Below are positions 1 through 10,390 of a DNA stretch of 39,535 bases, piece by piece (the first letter of the stretch is position 1; each line of letters begins with the position of its first letter). Origin of the DNA: Streptomyces griseoincarnatus. Lineage in GTDB: Bacteria > Actinomycetota > Actinomycetes > Streptomycetales > Streptomycetaceae. The stretch spans positions 1 through 39,535 of the forward strand of contig BMTH01000027.1 of NCBI GenBank assembly GCA_014649575.1, given 5' to 3'. Below the pieces are notes generated by a model, which worked only from the letters and a program-made list of their open reading frames with translations, did not search any database and was not told the origin of the DNA. Position numbers and translations under genes: made by a program.

Positions 1-495
1 ACCAACGGGCAGCACGCCTACTACCAGTTGATCCACCAGGGCACCAAGCTGATCCCCGCCGACCTGATCGGCTTCGTCCGTCCGATCGCCGAGCTGAGCG
101 ACGGTCTGAAGGCGCAGCACGACCTGCTGATGGCCAACCTCCTCGCGCAGGGACAGGCGCTGGCCTTCGGCAAGACGCCGGACGAGGTGCGCGCCGAGGG
201 CGTGCCCGAGGACCTGGTCCCGCACAAGACCTTCCAGGGCAACCACCCCACCACGACGATCCTGGCCACCGAGCTGACCCCGTCGGTGCTCGGCCAGCTG
301 GTCGCGCTGTACGAGCACAAGGTGTTCGTACAGGGCGCGATCTGGAACATCGACTCCTTCGACCAGTGGGGCGTCGAACTCGGCAAGGTGCTCGCCAAGC
401 GCGTCGAGCCCGCCCTCACCGAGGGCGCCGACGTCCCCGGCCTCGACCCGTCCACGGCCGCGCTGGTGGCCGCCTACCGCGAACGCAGGAAGTGA
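1..495 (+). CDS. pgi: Glucose-6-phosphate isomerase, 3' end only
   Basis: This is the C-terminal part of phosphoglucose isomerase, which interconverts glucose 6-phosphate and fructose 6-phosphate in the cytosol. The reading frame is open from the first base, so the true start lies outside the window; about 164 residues are present. Family landmarks visible are the TNGQHAYYQLIHQG stretch at the very start, which holds the conserved QHxxxQ-type active-site region, and GNHPTTTILATELTP followed by YEHKVFVQGAIWNIDSFDQWGVE, the classic PGI signature 2 region. The stop is six bases before the next start, so it is co-transcribed with the 6-phosphogluconate dehydrogenase. The pairing puts both uses of glucose 6-phosphate in one operon. 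Identity is very secure; only the length is unknown. Confidence 0.96.
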   Translation, partial: TNGQHAYYQLIHQGTKLIPADLIGFVRPIAELSDGLKAQHDLLMANLLAQGQALAFGKTPDEVRAEGVPEDLVPHKTFQGNHPTTTILATELTPSVLGQLVALYEHKVFVQGAIWNIDSFDQWGVELGKVLAKRVEPALTEGADVPGLDPSTAALVAAYRERRK

Positions 496-501
496 ACTGA
501 C

Positions 502-1383
502 ATGCAGATCGGTCTTGTTGGTCTCGGCAAGATGGGCGGCAACATGCGCGAGCGGCTGCGCCGCGCGGGCCACACCGTCATCGGCTTCGACACCAATCCC
601 GCGGTGTCCGACGTGCCGCACCTGTCCGACCTGGTCGACCAGCTCGACGGGCCGCGCGCCGTGTGGGTGATGGTCCCCGCGGGCGGCCCCACCCAGGAGG
701 TCATCGACCGGCTGGCGAGCCTCCTCAAACACGACGACGTCGTGGTGGACGGCGGCAACTCCCGCTGGACCGACGACGAGAAGCACGCCAAGGAGCTGGC
801 CGCCCGGGGCATCGGCTTCGTCGACGCGGGCGTCTCCGGCGGCGTCTGGGGCCTGGAGCACGGCTACGCCCTCATGGTCGGCGGCGAGGCGGAGTACGTG
901 GAGCGGCTCAAGCCGGTCTTCGACGCCCTCAAGCCGGACGGCCCCTACGGGTACGTCCACGCGGGCAAGGTCGGCGCCGGGCACTTCGCGAAGATGGTCC
1001 ACAACGGCATCGAGTACGCCATGATGCAGGCCTACGCCGAGGGCTGGGAGCTGCTGGAGAAGGTCGACTCGGTGGACAACGTGCGGGAGGTGTTCCGCTC
1101 CTGGCAGGACGGCACCGTCATCCGCTCCTGGCTGCTGGACCTCGCGGTGAACGCCCTCGACGACGACGAGCACCTGAGGAAGCTGCGCGGTTACGCCGAG
1201 GACTCGGGCGAGGGCCGCTGGACGGTGGAGGCGGCCATCGACAACGCCGTGCCGCTGCCCGCGATCACGGCGTCGCTGTTCGCCCGGTTCGCCTCCCGGC
1301 AGGAGGACTCGCCGCAGATGAAGATGGTCGCGGCACTGCGCAACCAGTTCGGCGGGCACGCCGTCGAGACGAAGAAGGCGTAG
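502..1383 (+). CDS. gnd: 6-phosphogluconate dehydrogenase, decarboxylating, short type
   Basis: Oxidatively decarboxylates 6-phosphogluconate to ribulose 5-phosphate in the pentose phosphate pathway. The 293-residue protein starts with a Rossmann GxGxxG-type motif (IGLVGLGKMGGNM, residues 3-15). It has the substrate-binding SGGVWGLEHGYALMVGG segment near residue 113 and the catalytic lysine motif GHFAKMVHNGIEY near residue 157. It is much shorter than the roughly 470-residue E. coli enzyme and matches the compact GndA/YqeC-type enzymes; cofactor choice (NAD or NADP) cannot be settled by eye. The ATG lies six bases after pgi, and the histidine phosphatase begins five bases after its stop. By recalled synteny this is the second, zwf/tal/tkt-linked copy of the pathway genes in Streptomyces. 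Confidence 0.93.
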   Translation: MQIGLVGLGKMGGNMRERLRRAGHTVIGFDTNPAVSDVPHLSDLVDQLDGPRAVWVMVPAGGPTQEVIDRLASLLKHDDVVVDGGNSRWTDDEKHAKELAARGIGFVDAGVSGGVWGLEHGYALMVGGEAEYVERLKPVFDALKPDGPYGYVHAGKVGAGHFAKMVHNGIEYAMMQAYAEGWELLEKVDSVDNVREVFRSWQDGTVIRSWLLDLAVNALDDDEHLRKLRGYAEDSGEGRWTVEAAIDNAVPLPAITASLFARFASRQEDSPQMKMVAALRNQFGGHAVETKKA

Positions 1384-1388
1384 GCGTC

Positions 1389-1991
1389 GTGGGGGATCTG
1401 CTGCTCGCGCGGCACGGGGAGACGGAGTGGAGCAGGTCGGGCCGTCACACCGGCGGCACCGACCTGCCGCTGACGCCGGCCGGCGAGGCGCAGGCCAGGT
1501 CCCTGGCCCCGCTGCTGGCGGGCCGCGCCTTCGCCCTGGTGCTCAGCAGCCCGCTGGCCCGTGCCCGCCGCACCGCCGAGCTGGCGGGCCTGGCCGGCGC
1601 CGAGCCGGAGCCGGACCTGCGCGAGTGGGACTACGGGGCGTACGAGGGCGTGACCACCGCGGACATCCGCACCACCCGGCCGGACTGGGACCTGTGGACC
1701 GACGGGGTGCCGCCGGGCGAGGAGTTCCCCGGTGAGTCCCCGGAGCAGGTGGGCGTCCGCGCCGACCGCGTGCTGGCCCGGATCGCCGCGGCGCTGGAGG
1801 AGGGGGACGTGATGCTGGTGGCCCACGGCCACCTGCTGCGGGTCCTCACGGCGCGCCGGCTGGGTCTCCCCCCGTCCCACGGGCGTCTCTTCCGGCTGGA
1901 GACGGGCACGCTGAGCCGGCTGTCCCTGGAGCACGGCTCTCCGGTGATCGCGGAGTGGAACACCCGGCCGCCCGCGCCGGCCCAGGACTGA
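1389..1991 (+). CDS. Histidine phosphatase family protein
   Basis: Cytosolic phosphatase or mutase-like protein of 200 residues from the phosphoglycerate-mutase/acid-phosphatase branch 1 superfamily. The phosphate-accepting histidine is in LLARHGETEW (residues 4-13). The second conserved pair appears in SSPLARARRTAEL and the distal catalytic histidine in MLVAHGHLLRVL. The GTG start at 1389 is only five bases after the gnd stop, with GAAGAAGG inside gnd as the likely ribosome site, so it is translationally linked to that operon. The context suggests a sugar-phosphate phosphatase acting near the pentose phosphate pathway, but substrates in this family cannot be read from sequence. A mutase role is less likely because the protein is short. 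Confidence 0.88.
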   Translation: MGDLLLARHGETEWSRSGRHTGGTDLPLTPAGEAQARSLAPLLAGRAFALVLSSPLARARRTAELAGLAGAEPEPDLREWDYGAYEGVTTADIRTTRPDWDLWTDGVPPGEEFPGESPEQVGVRADRVLARIAAALEEGDVMLVAHGHLLRVLTARRLGLPPSHGRLFRLETGTLSRLSLEHGSPVIAEWNTRPPAPAQD

Positions 1992-2341
1992 CCGTCCTTC
2001 TCCTCGCTTCCGGCGCGTCCCGTCGGCCCTCCCGGCCCGGCAGGGCGCGCCTTTGGCGCTTCCGGAGGTGTGTGCACGGGGGGGCAACGGCATCCATGAA
2101 GCGGTCGGGACGCGTCAGCGGCGGATCAGGAATGGAGAAGCACCCGCGGGGGCCGTCGGCCTAGGCTGTCGGTGGCGCGCGACGCCCGGGGCGGGGGACG
2201 CCGTACGGGCCGGCCGGGACCCGGTCGGGGGCGCGCCGCCACGGACCGGCCGGACGCACCCTGCCGCCGGCCGGACCGAGCCGGGGAACGCCGGCGGGGA
2301 CCGCGGAGACGGACCCGCCCGACGGATGGAGAACCACGACC
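1992..2341 (+). other. Non-coding gap before the UvrA paralogue
   Basis: I see no convincing gene in these 350 bases. Open frames exist on both strands but have the arginine/proline-rich composition of random high-GC translation. The last part must hold the promoter and leader of the UvrA-like gene. GGAG in GGATGGAGAA, about 12 bases before the ATG at 2342, is the only ribosome-site candidate. Confidence 0.5.
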
Positions 2342-4729
<2,388 letters not shown>

Positions 4730-4920
4730 CCGCGGACCGGGTGCGCCGGGGCGCTCGTTCAGGGTCTTCCGTTTGGATCAGGCCGGATCAGGGAGCGGGG
4801 TCCGGTGCCGTGCATCGCAAGGCGGAGGAGGGCGGCAGGGCGGAGCCCTGACAACCGACGACAACGCGGCGAGGCGCGGTGCCAGGGCCCGCGAGCCCGG
4901 ACTGACCCAAACGAAAGGCC

Positions 4921-5370
4921 CTAGGTCCCGGCGCCCCGACGCGGGATGCCGTACGCCCGGTCGACGTGCAGGCGCAGCACCAGCCGGCGGTCGCGGACCA
5001 TCGCCGCCCGGTACTCCTCCCAGTCCTCGTGCTCGCCGTTGATGTCCCGGTAGAGCCGGATCAGCTCCTCCACCGTCTCGTCGTACGGCTGCCCGGCGAC
5101 CGGCGTCAGCTCGGCGGTGCCCTCCGCCACGGTGTACGCCCAGCGGTCCGGGGTGGTCACGTGGTACGACGCCCGGGGGTCGCGTCGCAGGTTGCGGGTC
5201 TTCGCCCGGTCGTCGGTGAGGGAGACGCGGACGACCCGCTCGTCGGGGTAGTAGGCGTGCATGACGTTGGACAGCTGGGGCCGTCCGTCGCGTTTGATCG
5301 TGACGAGCACTCCGCCGTGCCCCTCGGAGAGCAGGGCGAGCAGTGCGTTCTGTTCTGCGTCCTGGGTCAT
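4921..5370 (-). CDS. PPOX-class split-barrel oxidoreductase (likely F420 or flavin dependent)
   Basis: A 149-residue pyridoxamine-phosphate-oxidase-like split-barrel protein. Visible family traits are GVLVTIKRDGRPQLSNVMHAYY near the N-terminus, RVSLTDDRAKTRNLRRDPRASYHV (the cofactor-phosphate-binding strand), then WAYTVAEGTAELTP and a C-terminal RLVLRLHVDRAYGI strand. This arrangement is typical of actinobacterial F420H2-dependent reductases of unassigned substrate rather than of true PdxH. The ATG at 5370 has no good ribosome site. It is divergent from the serine hydrolase with 48 bases between them, so the two may share a control region. It converges on the UvrA paralogue. A heme-utilisation or general-stress role cannot be excluded. 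Confidence 0.85.
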   Translation of the reverse strand: MTQDAEQNALLALLSEGHGGVLVTIKRDGRPQLSNVMHAYYPDERVVRVSLTDDRAKTRNLRRDPRASYHVTTPDRWAYTVAEGTAELTPVAGQPYDETVEELIRLYRDINGEHEDWEEYRAAMVRDRRLVLRLHVDRAYGIPRRGAGT

Positions 5371-5418
5371 GCTTCGATCAACGGCCCGCACGGGGCCGGC
5401 GTTCCCCGGAGGTGTGCG

Positions 5419-6645
5419 ATGGCGGTGCTGCGGCAGGAGGTCGACCCCGGCGAGGCGGGGCTGGACCCGGGCGCGCTGGAGCGGCTCGACCGTGAGCTGG
5501 CCCGCCGGGTCGACGGCGGGGAGATGCCCGGGTTCCTGGTCGCCGTCGCCCGCGCCGGACGTGTCGCGCATCTGACGGCGTACGGGGCGCGGGACCTGGC
5601 GGCCGGTCTGCCCGTGGAGAGCGACACCCTGTGGCGGATCTACTCCATGACCAAGCCGGTGACCACCGTGGGCGCGCTGATGCTGGTGGAGGACGGGCTG
5701 CTGTCCCTGGACGACGAGGTGGGCCGCCACCTCCCGGCGTTCGCGGAGCCCCGCGTCCACGTGGACGGCTCGGGCGACCGGATGCGGACCCGTCCGGCGG
5801 CCGGTCCGCTGCTGGTACGGCATCTGATGACGCACACCGCCGGACTGACGTTCGCCTTCTACCACGCCCATCCGGTCGACGCGCTGTACCGTGCGGCCGG
5901 GCTGGACTCGTCGGTGGCGCCGGGCACGGACCTCGCCGGGACGACGGACGTGTACGCGACCCTGCCGCTCCAGTTCGACCCGGGCACCCGCTGGAACTAC
6001 TCGGTCGCCACGAACGTGCTCGGCCGTGTCGTCGAGGTCGTCTCGGGGCGTCCCCTCGACGTCTACCTGGCCGAGCGCGTGTTCCGGCCGCTCGGCATGG
6101 AGGACGCCGGGTTCGAGGTGACCGACGCGCAGGCGGGGCGGCTGGCCGAGCTGTACGGCGAGACGGACGACGGGGGCATCGAGCCGATCGACGGGCTGCC
6201 GCTGCGGGGCCGCCCCCGCTTCCTGTCCGGCAGCGGCGGCATGGTGGCGTCCGCGCACGACATGCACCGCTTCATGGAAGTGCTGCGCCGGCGCGGCGAA
6301 CTCGACGGCACCCGGCTGCTCCGCCCGGAGACGGTCGCCCTGATGACCCGCAACCACCTTCCGGGCGGCGCCGATCTGCGCACCGTCGGCGTCCCCCCGC
6401 ACGACGACCCCGGCAACGAGGGCGTCGGGTTCGGCCTCGGCGTCTCCGTGGTCGTCGACCCGTCGCGCACCCGTGAGCCGTCCGGTCTCGGCGCCTACGG
6501 CTGGAGCGGGGTGGCCACCACCACCTTCTGGGTCGACCCCGGCCGCGACCTGACCGTGCAGTTCTACACGCAGGTGCGGCCCAGGTCCTCCCACACCGTC
6601 TACCGCGACCTCAAACGGCTGGTGCACCAGGCACTCGCCGACTGA
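5419..6645 (+). CDS. Serine hydrolase, beta-lactamase class C/esterase fold
   Basis: A 408-residue penicillin-binding-protein-like hydrolase. The nucleophile motif SxxK is SMTK near residue 76 (WRIYSMTKPVTT). The second motif is in RWNYSVATNVLGRVVEVVSG (YxxxxN-like, where the family usually has YSN), and GYGW-type glycine-rich SGVATTTFWVDP near the end replaces the KTG element. There is no signal peptide, so it probably acts in the cytosol as an esterase or transesterase (EstB/LovD-like) rather than as a cell-wall enzyme. A good GGAGG site at 5408-5412 fixes the ATG. It is divergent from the PPOX gene and runs toward the minus-strand ribA. The natural substrate is unknown. Confidence 0.88.
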   Translation: MAVLRQEVDPGEAGLDPGALERLDRELARRVDGGEMPGFLVAVARAGRVAHLTAYGARDLAAGLPVESDTLWRIYSMTKPVTTVGALMLVEDGLLSLDDEVGRHLPAFAEPRVHVDGSGDRMRTRPAAGPLLVRHLMTHTAGLTFAFYHAHPVDALYRAAGLDSSVAPGTDLAGTTDVYATLPLQFDPGTRWNYSVATNVLGRVVEVVSGRPLDVYLAERVFRPLGMEDAGFEVTDAQAGRLAELYGETDDGGIEPIDGLPLRGRPRFLSGSGGMVASAHDMHRFMEVLRRRGELDGTRLLRPETVALMTRNHLPGGADLRTVGVPPHDDPGNEGVGFGLGVSVVVDPSRTREPSGLGAYGWSGVATTTFWVDPGRDLTVQFYTQVRPRSSHTVYRDLKRLVHQALAD

Positions 6646-6681
6646 CCTCCGCACGGCGACGGTTCCACCGGCCGGCAGGTG

Positions 6682-7341
6682 TCACGACAGGTGCCCCACC
6701 GCGTCCAGGTGCGGGAGGTGGTGGTCGAGCCGTTCCCGCTTGGTGCGCAGGTAGGTGATGTTGCTCTCGCACGGCTCGATCAGCAACGGCACCTGCTCGT
6801 CGACCTCCACACCGTGCCGGACCAACGCCTCGCGCTTGCGCGGGTTGTTGGACATCAGCCGCACCGACCGCACGCCCAGGTCCTTCAGCATCCCGGCGGC
6901 CACGGCGTAGTCGCGGGCGTCGACCGGCAGCCCGAGCGCCAGGTTGGCCTCCACGGTGTCCAGGCCCTCCGCCTGGAGCGCCATCGCGCGCAGCTTGGCG
7001 AGCAGACCGATACCGCGGCCCTCGTGGCCCCTCAAGTAGACGACGACGCCCGCCCCTTCGGCCACGACCGCGCGCAGCGCCGCAGCCAGCTGGTCGCCGC
7101 ACTCGCAGTGCTGGGAGCCGAAGGCGTCGCCGGTGAGGCACTCCGAGTGCAGCCGGGTCAGCACCCGGTCCGCGCCCAGGTCGCCGTGGACGAGGGCCAC
7201 TTGTTCGTCACCGCGGTCGTGGTCCAGGTAACCGATCGCCTGGAACTTCCCGTACACGGTGGGCAGCGGCGCATTCACGACGCGTTCCACACCGGTCCGC
7301 CGCTGAGGCTGCTTGCCGAGTACGCCTATTTTTTCTGTCAT
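6682..7341 (-). CDS. ribA: GTP cyclohydrolase II paralogue with Met120 (FAPy-forming type)
   Basis: A stand-alone GTP cyclohydrolase II domain of 219 residues, without the RibB domain often fused in riboflavin operons. The zinc ligands are Cys68, Cys79 and Cys81 (HSECLTGDAFG and HCECG). The nucleophile and aspartate region LPVDARDY is intact. The position equal to Tyr105 of the E. coli enzyme is Met120 here (KLRAMALQ). From memory of published work on S. coelicolor SCO6655, that same Met120 stops the reaction at the formylated product FAPy rather than the deformylated APy made for riboflavin. The gene is divergent, by 42 bases, from a creatininase-fold hydrolase that could do the missing deformylation. 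A specialised biosynthetic role is therefore more likely than riboflavin supply. Confidence 0.93.
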   Translation of the reverse strand: MTEKIGVLGKQPQRRTGVERVVNAPLPTVYGKFQAIGYLDHDRGDEQVALVHGDLGADRVLTRLHSECLTGDAFGSQHCECGDQLAAALRAVVAEGAGVVVYLRGHEGRGIGLLAKLRAMALQAEGLDTVEANLALGLPVDARDYAVAAGMLKDLGVRSVRLMSNNPRKREALVRHGVEVDEQVPLLIEPCESNITYLRTKRERLDHHLPHLDAVGHLS

Positions 7342-7383
7342 GATTCCCGAGTTCCTAAGCAGAGACGAAAGGCCGTGACGGAT

Positions 7384-8151
7384 ATGGGTGGTTCACACGA
7401 GCGGTCGGCGGCATACGGCCCGGTGCACGGTCTGTTGCCGGCGGATACTACAGAGGATGTACGGACGCGGGGGGCCGACGTCTCACGTCAGATCGCGGTA
7501 CTTCCGGTCGGAAGTCATGAACAGCACGGTCCCTTCCTGCCGCTGGCGACGGACACCCTGGTCGCCTGCGCGATCGCACGGGCGGTCGCCGGCTCCTACC
7601 CCGTGCACCTCCTTCCTCCGGTGACCATCTCCTGTTCGCACGAGCACGCGGCCTGGCCGGGCACGGTGTCCATCTCCTCCGTGACGCTGCACGCCGTGGT
7701 GTGGGACATCGCCGACTCGCTGCGCCGCTCGGGCGTCGACACGCTCGTGCTGGTCAACGGGCACGGCGGCAACTACGTGCTGGGCAACGTCGTCCAGGAG
7801 GCCTCCGCGCGCGGTGAGCGGATGGCGCTCTTCCCGGCCCCGGAGGACTGGGAGGCGGCGCGGGAACACGCCGGAGTCGTCACGTCGCTGCTGACGGACA
7901 TGCACGCGGGTGAAATCGAGACGTCCATTCTTCTGCACACTTCTCCCGAGGTTCTCCGTCCCGGCTACGAGACGGCCGACCACGTTTCGGACGACCGGCG
8001 TCATCTGCTCACCACCGGAATGTCCGCCTACACGGATTCCGGCGTCATCGGCCGGCCTTCGCTGGGCACCGCGGAAAAGGGCAGGGAACTTCTCGCGAGC
8101 CTGGCGGATTCCTTCGGCGCGTATTTCTCGCTTCTGACCTCCGACGGCTGA
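7384..8151 (+). CDS. Creatininase-family amidohydrolase, probable FAPy deformylase
   Basis: A 255-residue metal-dependent amidohydrolase of the creatininase fold. All expected metal ligands are visible: Glu46, His48 and Asp57 in GSHEQHGPFLPLATDT, His127 in NGHGGN, and His174/Glu177 in DMHAGEIETS. The archaeal member ArfB removes the formyl group from FAPy, the product expected from the neighbouring Met120 cyclohydrolase, so this gene plausibly completes that two-step reaction; creatinine hydrolysis is unlikely in this context. ATG 7384 is chosen because GAAAGG at 7367-7372 sits 11 bases upstream; GTG 7375 is possible. Its last 124 bases overlap, antisense, the end of the flippase-like gene. 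Confidence 0.87.
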   Translation: MGGSHERSAAYGPVHGLLPADTTEDVRTRGADVSRQIAVLPVGSHEQHGPFLPLATDTLVACAIARAVAGSYPVHLLPPVTISCSHEHAAWPGTVSISSVTLHAVVWDIADSLRRSGVDTLVLVNGHGGNYVLGNVVQEASARGERMALFPAPEDWEAAREHAGVVTSLLTDMHAGEIETSILLHTSPEVLRPGYETADHVSDDRRHLLTTGMSAYTDSGVIGRPSLGTAEKGRELLASLADSFGAYFSLLTSDG

Positions 8152-9347
8152 GCGGGAATCCGGACGACCGGCCCCTGTCTGTCCGGACCCGCTGCCGTCG
8201 GGACGGGCGGGCGGGGGAGCGGTTCCGCGGCGGGCCGTGCTGCCTCCGTGAGCCGTGCTTTCTCCGTGGGGCGTGCTTTCTCCGTACGGCGTACTTGCGG
8301 GACGAGTTGTGCCGGGTCCGCCGTACGGCGGTTCCGGGTGGCGACGTACCACCGGGCCACCAGCACCACCGCTCCCGGCAGGCTGGCCGCCAGGCTGAGC
8401 ACCCCGTACACCACGGCGACCGTCAGTCCCCGGCCCGCGCCGAGCCCCGCCGCTCCGAAGGCCCAGGCGGCGACGCCCTCGCGCGGTCCCCAGCCGCCCA
8501 CGTTCAGCGGCAGGCTCATCGCCAGCAGCGCCAGCAGGGCGAGCGGCAGCAGCTCCGCCACCGACGCCCCGGCCCCGGCGACGTCCGCGGCGAGGACGAA
8601 CATGGCCACGTACCCGGCGAGCACGACCACGGACGACACCAGGACGCCCGGCGCGGCCGTCCGCGAGAACAGCGCCTGCCGTGCCTCGCCGAGCATCCCT
8701 CGCACCGCGCGGGGCTTCCGCCCGGCCTCCGCCCGGTTCATCCGCAGGGCCAGCACCACCGCGCAGGCGCCCACCAGCCCGAGCCCGGCCAGCGGGGCGG
8801 CCGCCCGTATATGGTCGCGGACCGGGGACGGCATGGTCAGCAGGACCGCTCCCCCGGTGGCGAACAGCGCGAGCTGCCCGGCCGTCCGCTCCAGCACCAC
8901 CGCCCGCACGCCCCGCCCGAGGTCCCCGGCGTCCTGCCCGTGCCGCACGGCCCGGTGCACATCGCCCAGGACACCGCCGGGCAGCGCCGCGTTGAGGAAC
9001 AGGGCACGGTAGTAGTCCGCGACGGCCGCGCCGAACGGCAGCCGGATGCCGATGCCGCGCGCCACCAGCGCCCAGCGCCAGGCGCTGAACACCGTGGTCA
9101 CCAGCCCGATGCCGAGGGCGGCGGCCAGCGTGGTCGCGTCGATGCGCCGCACCCCGTCCACGAAGGCGCCGGTGCCGAGCCGCCAGAACAGCACGGCGAG
9201 GATGACGACACCGCCGAGCGTGCCGAGGCGGGTGCGCACGGCGGGACTGCCCAGCCGCCCGAGCACACGGCGGACACCGCCCCCGGCCGCCGGCGGTTCC
9301 GCAGCGGGCGCCTCCGCCTCGGCCTCCTCCCCCGTGTGCGTGCTCAT
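8028..9347 (-). CDS. Lysylphosphatidylglycerol-synthase-TM / flippase-like membrane protein
   Basis: A 439-residue polytopic membrane protein of the UPF0104/AglD type. About seven or eight hydrophobic segments lie between residues 35 and 335. Family motifs are FLNAALPGGVLGDVHRAV and SLPLNVGGWGPREGVAAW. No catalytic aminoacyl-transferase domain is attached, so a lysyl transfer function is unlikely; stand-alone forms accompany glycosyltransferases and polyprenyl- or lipid-linked sugar export. After the last helix there is a basic, low-complexity tail of about 100 residues containing three near-repeats (TEKARPTEKARLTEAARP). That tail is encoded antisense to the creatininase gene, so it may be a recent extension. 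The ATG overlaps the methyltransferase stop as ATGA, giving translational coupling. It is the last gene of the operon. Confidence 0.85.
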   Translation of the reverse strand: MSTHTGEEAEAEAPAAEPPAAGGGVRRVLGRLGSPAVRTRLGTLGGVVILAVLFWRLGTGAFVDGVRRIDATTLAAALGIGLVTTVFSAWRWALVARGIGIRLPFGAAVADYYRALFLNAALPGGVLGDVHRAVRHGQDAGDLGRGVRAVVLERTAGQLALFATGGAVLLTMPSPVRDHIRAAAPLAGLGLVGACAVVLALRMNRAEAGRKPRAVRGMLGEARQALFSRTAAPGVLVSSVVVLAGYVAMFVLAADVAGAGASVAELLPLALLALLAMSLPLNVGGWGPREGVAAWAFGAAGLGAGRGLTVAVVYGVLSLAASLPGAVVLVARWYVATRNRRTADPAQLVPQVRRTEKARPTEKARLTEAARPAAEPLPRPPVPTAAGPDRQGPVVRIPAQPSEVRSEKYAPKESARLARSSLPFSAVPSEGRPMTPESV

Positions 9348-10390
9348 GCGCCGCCGTCCACCGGGCGGCACAGGGCGAGCAGGTCGGTGTGGTGCACGAC
9401 CACCCGCAGCTTCCCCGCCGCGCAGGCTTCGAGCCGCTCGGCCAGATACGCGCCGGCGCGCTCGGCCAGCTCCGGGCGCTCCTCCACCGCCGCGCCGACC
9501 CAGCCGCGCAGCCACTGCTCGGTGAGCGCGGCCTCCTCCGGGCCGAGCCGCCACGGGCTGGGGTTCAGCCGTACGGTCGCGCCGTGTTCGGTGAACGCCT
9601 CGGCGGCGGCCGTGACCGCGTCCGGGCCGAGGAGTCCGCCGCGACGCTGATGGGCGTTGAACGCCTCGGTGATCTCCGCGTCCAGCGGGTGCGGCTCCGT
9701 CAGCTCCACGCGTCCGGCCACCGACAGGGTGAGCAGGGCGGGGCAGCCGGCTCCCGCGCAGGCGGCGGCCAGCGCGCCGACCTCTTCGCGGGTGAGGACG
9801 TCGAGCAGGGCGGACGCCGTCACCAGGGAGGCGCCGGCCAGCACGTCCGGGGTGAGCCGGGCGACGTCGCCCCGCCGGGTCTCGACGGTGACATGGCTGC
9901 CGTCGGCGGCGGAGCGGGGGGAGGCGACGGCGGCGAAGTGCAGGAGGTAGGGGTCGCGGTCGTGCAGCACCCAGTGCTGGGTGCCGTCCAGACGGGGCGC
10001 CAGCCAGCGGCCCATGGAGCCGGTGCCACAGCCGACGTCGTGCACGACGAAACCGCCACCGGCCCGCCCGGGCAGATTGGCGAGCCGGATCCGCAGCGGG
10101 TCGAGCAGGTCGTAGGAGCGGGCGGAGGCGTCGGCCGGTTCGCGCAGCTGGAGCCACTCGGGCGCGTAGCGGGGCGGCTCGTCCTCGCCGGTGTCCCGCA
10201 GTCGCACGGTGGCCCGTTCGCCGGGTCGGGGTCCGGCGGGTCCGGCGCCGGGGATGACCGACGCGCCGTCCGTGGAACCGGTGGCTGCCATGTCGCCCCC
10301 TGGGGTCGCGGGCGCCGCGTCGGTGACGTCCCGGGGTCCGGGCTGGGCCGGGATCACGGCGGCGGACTGGGTGGTGGTCGGTCGTGTCAT
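9344..10390 (-). CDS. SAM-dependent class I methyltransferase
   Basis: A 348-residue cytosolic methyltransferase. The first 75 residues are Pro/Ala/Thr-rich and look disordered. The SAM-binding motif I is HDVGCGTGSMGRWL (residues 117-130), followed by an acidic strand ending HDRDP and by GDVARLTPDVLAGASLVTASALLDVL as motifs II to IV. The rest is a typical class I fold ending in VVVHHTDLLALCRPV. The ATG overlaps the glycosyltransferase stop by four bases and its own TGA overlaps the flippase ATG, so the three proteins are made from one message in fixed order. The substrate is not evident; modification of the operon's glycosylated product is the simplest inference. Confidence 0.87.
   Translation of the reverse strand: MTRPTTTQSAAVIPAQPGPRDVTDAAPATPGGDMAATGSTDGASVIPGAGPAGPRPGERATVRLRDTGEDEPPRYAPEWLQLREPADASARSYDLLDPLRIRLANLPGRAGGGFVVHDVGCGTGSMGRWLAPRLDGTQHWVLHDRDPYLLHFAAVASPRSAADGSHVTVETRRGDVARLTPDVLAGASLVTASALLDVLTREEVGALAAACAGAGCPALLTLSVAGRVELTEPHPLDAEITEAFNAHQRRGGLLGPDAVTAAAEAFTEHGATVRLNPSPWRLGPEEAALTEQWLRGWVGAAVEERPELAERAGAYLAERLEACAAGKLRVVVHHTDLLALCRPVDGGA

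Noticed and set aside
6679..7383. Upstream extension of the creatininase frame
   Set aside because: The open frame continues antisense through ribA by chance; the ribosome site and family length put the start at 7384 (or 7375).
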